From Bradyrhizobium nivariense (GTDB lineage: Bacteria > Pseudomonadota > Alphaproteobacteria > Rhizobiales > Xanthobacteraceae), in NCBI RefSeq assembly GCF_029846715.1, contig NZ_JARVWW010000020.1:78156-142155 (forward strand): DNA of 64,000 nucleotides, read 5' to 3'. A program made the position numbers and the translations under genes. Of this stretch, positions 61,754-64,000 are shown one piece after another. The number at the start of each line of letters is the position of its first letter. The stretch's first letter is position 1. Below the pieces are notes generated by a model, which was given only the letters and a program-made list of their open reading frames with translations, had not been told where the DNA came from and did not search any database.

Positions 61754-62317
61754 TCAAGCCTTCAAAAACTCCGACGCCTTGTACAGCGAGCGGAACGGCA
61801 GGCCGGCCGCGCCAAAGGTGTCGTCGGCGCCTTCCTCGCGGTCGACCATGGTCAGCACCAGCACCACTTCGGCGCCGGTCTCGCGCACGGATTCCACCGC
61901 CTTCATCGCCGAGCCGCCGGTGGTGGTGACGTCCTCGACGATCACGACGCGCTTGCCCTCGAGCGTCTCGCCCCTGGGCAGCCCCTCGATCGCGAGCTTG
62001 GCACCGTGCTCCTTCGGCTTCTTGCGCACGAAGAAGGCCGCGATCGGATGGCCCTTGATCCAGGAGATCTGCGCCAGCGCGCCGGCCAGCGGCACCGCGC
62101 CCATCTCGAGCCCGCCGATGAAATCGAGCTGATCGTCCTTCAGCGCCTCATAGGTCAGCTCGGCGAGCAGGGTCGCGCCCTCCGGATCGAGCATGGTCGG
62201 CTTGAGGTTGAAGTAGAAATCGCTCTTGCGGCCCGACGCGAGCGTCACCTCGCCGCGGCCGAAGGAGCGCCGGCGGATGATCTCGAACAGGCGGGCGCGG
62301 GAGGCTGATTTAGACAC
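61754..62317 (-). CDS. pyrE: Orotate phosphoribosyltransferase
   Basis: This 187-residue enzyme makes orotidine-5'-phosphate from orotate and PRPP in pyrimidine synthesis. The start is GTG 62317 (VSKSASRARLFEIIRRR), with GAGGG upstream; the longer frame to 62611 lacks family character. Hallmarks are VTLASGRKSDFYFNLKPTML, GGLEMGAVPLAGAL, FVRKKPKEHG and the PRPP loop VVIVEDVTTTGGSAMKAV. Divergent from the GST gene, with about 175 bp between the starts. Confidence 0.95.
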   Translation of the reverse strand: MSKSASRARLFEIIRRRSFGRGEVTLASGRKSDFYFNLKPTMLDPEGATLLAELTYEALKDDQLDFIGGLEMGAVPLAGALAQISWIKGHPIAAFFVRKKPKEHGAKLAIEGLPRGETLEGKRVVIVEDVTTTGGSAMKAVESVRETGAEVVLVLTMVDREEGADDTFGAAGLPFRSLYKASEFLKA

Positions 62318-62494
62318 GGCGGGCCCTCGGGAGCGTTTTTGGAAGTGGCGGAATTTATCCGCGACGGCTGCGACATTCCAGAGGGGACGGCTCCAGTCAA
62401 CAGGGATCGGCCATCCCGGTCCGCCGGTTGTGAGGGTGCAACCTTCTGGAGTAGGTGGATGCCAGATATCTGCCCGGGCAAGGAAACGCGAAAA

Positions 62495-63121
62495 ATGACC
62501 ATCGAGCTGCACACCTGGAACACGCCGAACGGCCGCAAGATCTCGGTCGCGCTGGAGGAAATGGGGCTGCCCTACAAGGTGATCCCGGTGAACATCGGCA
62601 AGGGCGAGCAAATGGCGCCGGAGTTCCTGAAGCTCTCACCCAACAACAAGATCCCCGCGATCCTCGATCCCGAGGGGCCGGACGGCCAGCCGGTCGGCAT
62701 CTTCGAGTCCGGCGCGATCCTGCTTTATCTCGGCGAAAAGACCGGCAAATTCCTGCCGAAATCGCTGGCGGGCCGCATCCCCGTCTATGAATGGCTGATG
62801 TGGCAGATGGGCGGTTTCGGGCCGATGCCGGGCCAGGTGCACCATTTCATCGCGCTCGAGAACGAGCAGGACCGTGCCTATGGCCTCAAGCGCTACATGG
62901 CGGAGACGCGCCGGCTCTACGGCGTGCTCGACCGCCGGCTAGAGGCCTGCGATTTCGTCGCCGGCGAGCTCTCGGTTGCCGATTTTGCCATCCTGGGCTG
63001 GGCCTGGCGCCACCCTCGCCACAAGGTTGAGCTGGCCGACTTCCCCAACGTCAAGCGCTGGTACGAGGCCCTGATGGCACGCCCGGCGGTGAAGCGCGGG
63101 ATGGAGGCCAAGCTGGATTGA
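62495..63121 (+). CDS. Glutathione S-transferase, YfcG/nu-class-like
   Basis: This is a 208-residue cytosolic GST. The start at MTIELHTWNTPNGRKISVALEEMGLPY shows the TPNGRK N-terminus of nu-class (YfcG/YghU) enzymes, where Thr/Asn replace the classical Ser/Tyr. The thioredoxin-like domain includes NNKIPAILDPEGPDGQPVGIFESGAILLYL with the ES glutathione-binding pair. The helical domain has YEWLMWQMGGFGPMPGQVHHF. Such enzymes often act as disulfide-bond reductases. Monocistronic. Confidence 0.92.
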   Translation: MTIELHTWNTPNGRKISVALEEMGLPYKVIPVNIGKGEQMAPEFLKLSPNNKIPAILDPEGPDGQPVGIFESGAILLYLGEKTGKFLPKSLAGRIPVYEWLMWQMGGFGPMPGQVHHFIALENEQDRAYGLKRYMAETRRLYGVLDRRLEACDFVAGELSVADFAILGWAWRHPRHKVELADFPNVKRWYEALMARPAVKRGMEAKLD

Positions 63122-63132
63122 GGGGTGACGTT

Positions 63133-63234
63133 GTCATCGTCCGCGAAAGCGGGCGATCCAGTATCCCAGAGACGGAAGTGATTGGGCCGAGAAGCTGCGG
63201 CGTACTGGATGCCCCGGTTAAGCCGGGACATGAC
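63133..63234. repeat. Palindromic repeat, family F (GTCATCGTCCGCGAAAGCGG type)
   Basis: Left part 63133-63174 holds a small hairpin (GTCCGC-GAAA-GCGGGC) followed by GATCCAGTATCCCAG. Right part 63203-63234 holds TACTGGATGCCCCGG and CCGGGACATGAC. The parts match in inverted sense through CCAGTA/TACTGG. It fills the gap between the convergent GST and LysE genes. Confidence 0.85.
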
Positions 63235-63245
63235 AGCGTCGCTCG

Positions 63246-63881
63246 TCACACCTTCTTCGCTTCCACCGCCATCCGCACCGCGAGCCCGGCCAGCACCGTG
63301 CCCATCAGCCAGCGCTGCACCAGCATCCAGCTCGGCCGGCTCGTCAGAAACAGCGCGATCGATCCGGCGGCGAGCGCAATCATCGCATTCACGCTGACGC
63401 TGATCGCGATCTGGATCGCGCCGAGCACCACCGACTGCGTCAGCACGCTGCCGACGGTGGGATCGATGAACTGCGGCAGCAGCGCGAGATACAGCATCGC
63501 GATCTTCGGATTGAGCAGATTGGTGACGAACCCCATTGCGAACAATTTGCGCGGGCTGTCGATCGCCAGTTGTTTCACCTGGAACGGCGAGCGTCCGCCC
63601 GGCTTCACCGCCTGCCAGGCAAGCCACAGCAAATAACCGGCACCGGCGAAGCGCAGCGCGTCATAGGCAAAGGGAACGGCGAGCAGCAGCGCCGTGATGC
63701 CGAACGCGGCGCACAGCATGTAGAACACGAAGCCGAGCGCCACGCCGCCAAGCGAGACGATGCCCGCCGCCGGCCCCTGCGTGATCGAGCGCGAGATCAG
63801 GTAGATCATGTTCGGCCCGGGCGTGAGCACGAGGCCGAGGCAGACGAGGGCGAAGCCGAGCAGGGCGGAAGTGTGGGGCAT
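63246..63881 (-). CDS. LysE/RhtB-family amino-acid exporter
   Basis: This is a 211-residue inner-membrane protein with about six helices. The family start is LLGFALVCLGLVLTPGPNMIYLISRSITQGPAAGIVSLGG. The other conserved stretch is FAMGFVTNLLNPKIAMLYLALLPQF. LysE/RhtB proteins export amino acids or homoserine-lactone-like molecules using the proton gradient. Substrate unknown. The last 120 bp of the window beyond its start contain no recognisable gene. Confidence 0.92.
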   Translation of the reverse strand: MPHTSALLGFALVCLGLVLTPGPNMIYLISRSITQGPAAGIVSLGGVALGFVFYMLCAAFGITALLLAVPFAYDALRFAGAGYLLWLAWQAVKPGGRSPFQVKQLAIDSPRKLFAMGFVTNLLNPKIAMLYLALLPQFIDPTVGSVLTQSVVLGAIQIAISVSVNAMIALAAGSIALFLTSRPSWMLVQRWLMGTVLAGLAVRMAVEAKKV

Positions 63882-64000
63882 GGCTGAACCTGTGCGGGAG
63901 ATCGCGCCGTTCTAATATGCGTAGGATCGCGCCGCCATCGCGCAATTGCACCGAGGACAATTCAGCTTGTGCGTGTCCCTCCAGTGTCGTGCCCGCCCAC

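Noticed and set aside
61754..62611. 285-residue form of PyrE
   Set aside because: The extra N-terminus has no family similarity and overlaps the GST upstream region; GTG 62317 gives the normal 187 residues.

Overview
The window is chromosomal DNA of a GC-rich alphaproteobacterium, most likely Bradyrhizobium or a close Nitrobacteraceae relative. The evidence is the gene order ChvI/ChvG, HprK, EIIA-Man and HPr near an ATP-type pckA, the Omp25-plus-OprB porin fusion, a DUF2865 protein, and at least nine families of intergenic palindromic repeats. I saw no phage, insertion sequence, CRISPR array, rRNA or tRNA. Nearly all of the window is ordinary core or near-core chromosome.

Layout. 0-3.3 kb: end of a TauE/SafE permease, a fused porin, a small secreted protein. 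3.4-8.7 kb: a creatininase-family hydrolase divergent from a five-gene SsuABC-type transporter, 2-hydroxyacid dehydrogenase and AprI/Inh-like operon. 8.8-10.6 kb: a DGPF/YCII protein with an ECF42-type sigma factor. 10.5-20.5 kb: a lysozyme-like protein, RadC, an EamA exporter, AdaA, methionine aminopeptidase, MscS divergent from a K+/H+ antiporter, and small secreted proteins. 20.5-26.1 kb: a polyamine-type ABC operon with a PuuE-like deacetylase, divergent from an FCD-type GntR regulator, with two identical palindromic operators between them. 26.6-30.0 kb: a tightly coupled envelope operon (PmtA-like methyltransferase, DedA, LpxH-like phosphatase, GT4). 30.0-32.2 kb: modABC with a short ModC. 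33-40 kb: MepA, a PAS-GGDEF-EAL protein with a degenerate GGDEF, an acyl-CoA-dehydrogenase-like flavoprotein, and a TAXI-type binding protein. 40-42.2 kb: a MarR regulator divergent from an FAD monooxygenase, with a mirrored operator pair. 42.4-50.0 kb: LepA, a GT39 enzyme, and the HPr/EIIA/HprK/ChvG/ChvI block. 50.2-55.6 kb: a HugZ-like protein, a secreted TPR-CHAT protein and pckA. 55.7-64 kb: thioesterase, GlgP, a GIY-YIG element, DUF2865, PyrE, GST and LysE.

How the genes work together. ChvG/ChvI, the incomplete PTS (HPr, EIIA-Man, HprK) and pckA form the carbon and envelope-stress regulatory core typical of rhizobia. The 26.6-30.0 kb operon looks like membrane lipid remodelling. Three ABC operons (SsuABC-type, polyamine-type, molybdate) supply nutrients, two of them next to candidate catabolic enzymes.

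The most unusual object is at 59715-60111. A single-domain GIY-YIG gene, whose YIG tyrosine is replaced by asparagine, sits tightly between perfect 34-bp inverted copies of a REP-like hairpin repeat. The same hairpin occurs as gene-less inverted pairs at 19931-20053 and 33084-33218. This resembles the layout of RAYT transposases flanked by REP sequences, but with a different nuclease fold. Functional claims here are inferences from sequence reading without database searches.
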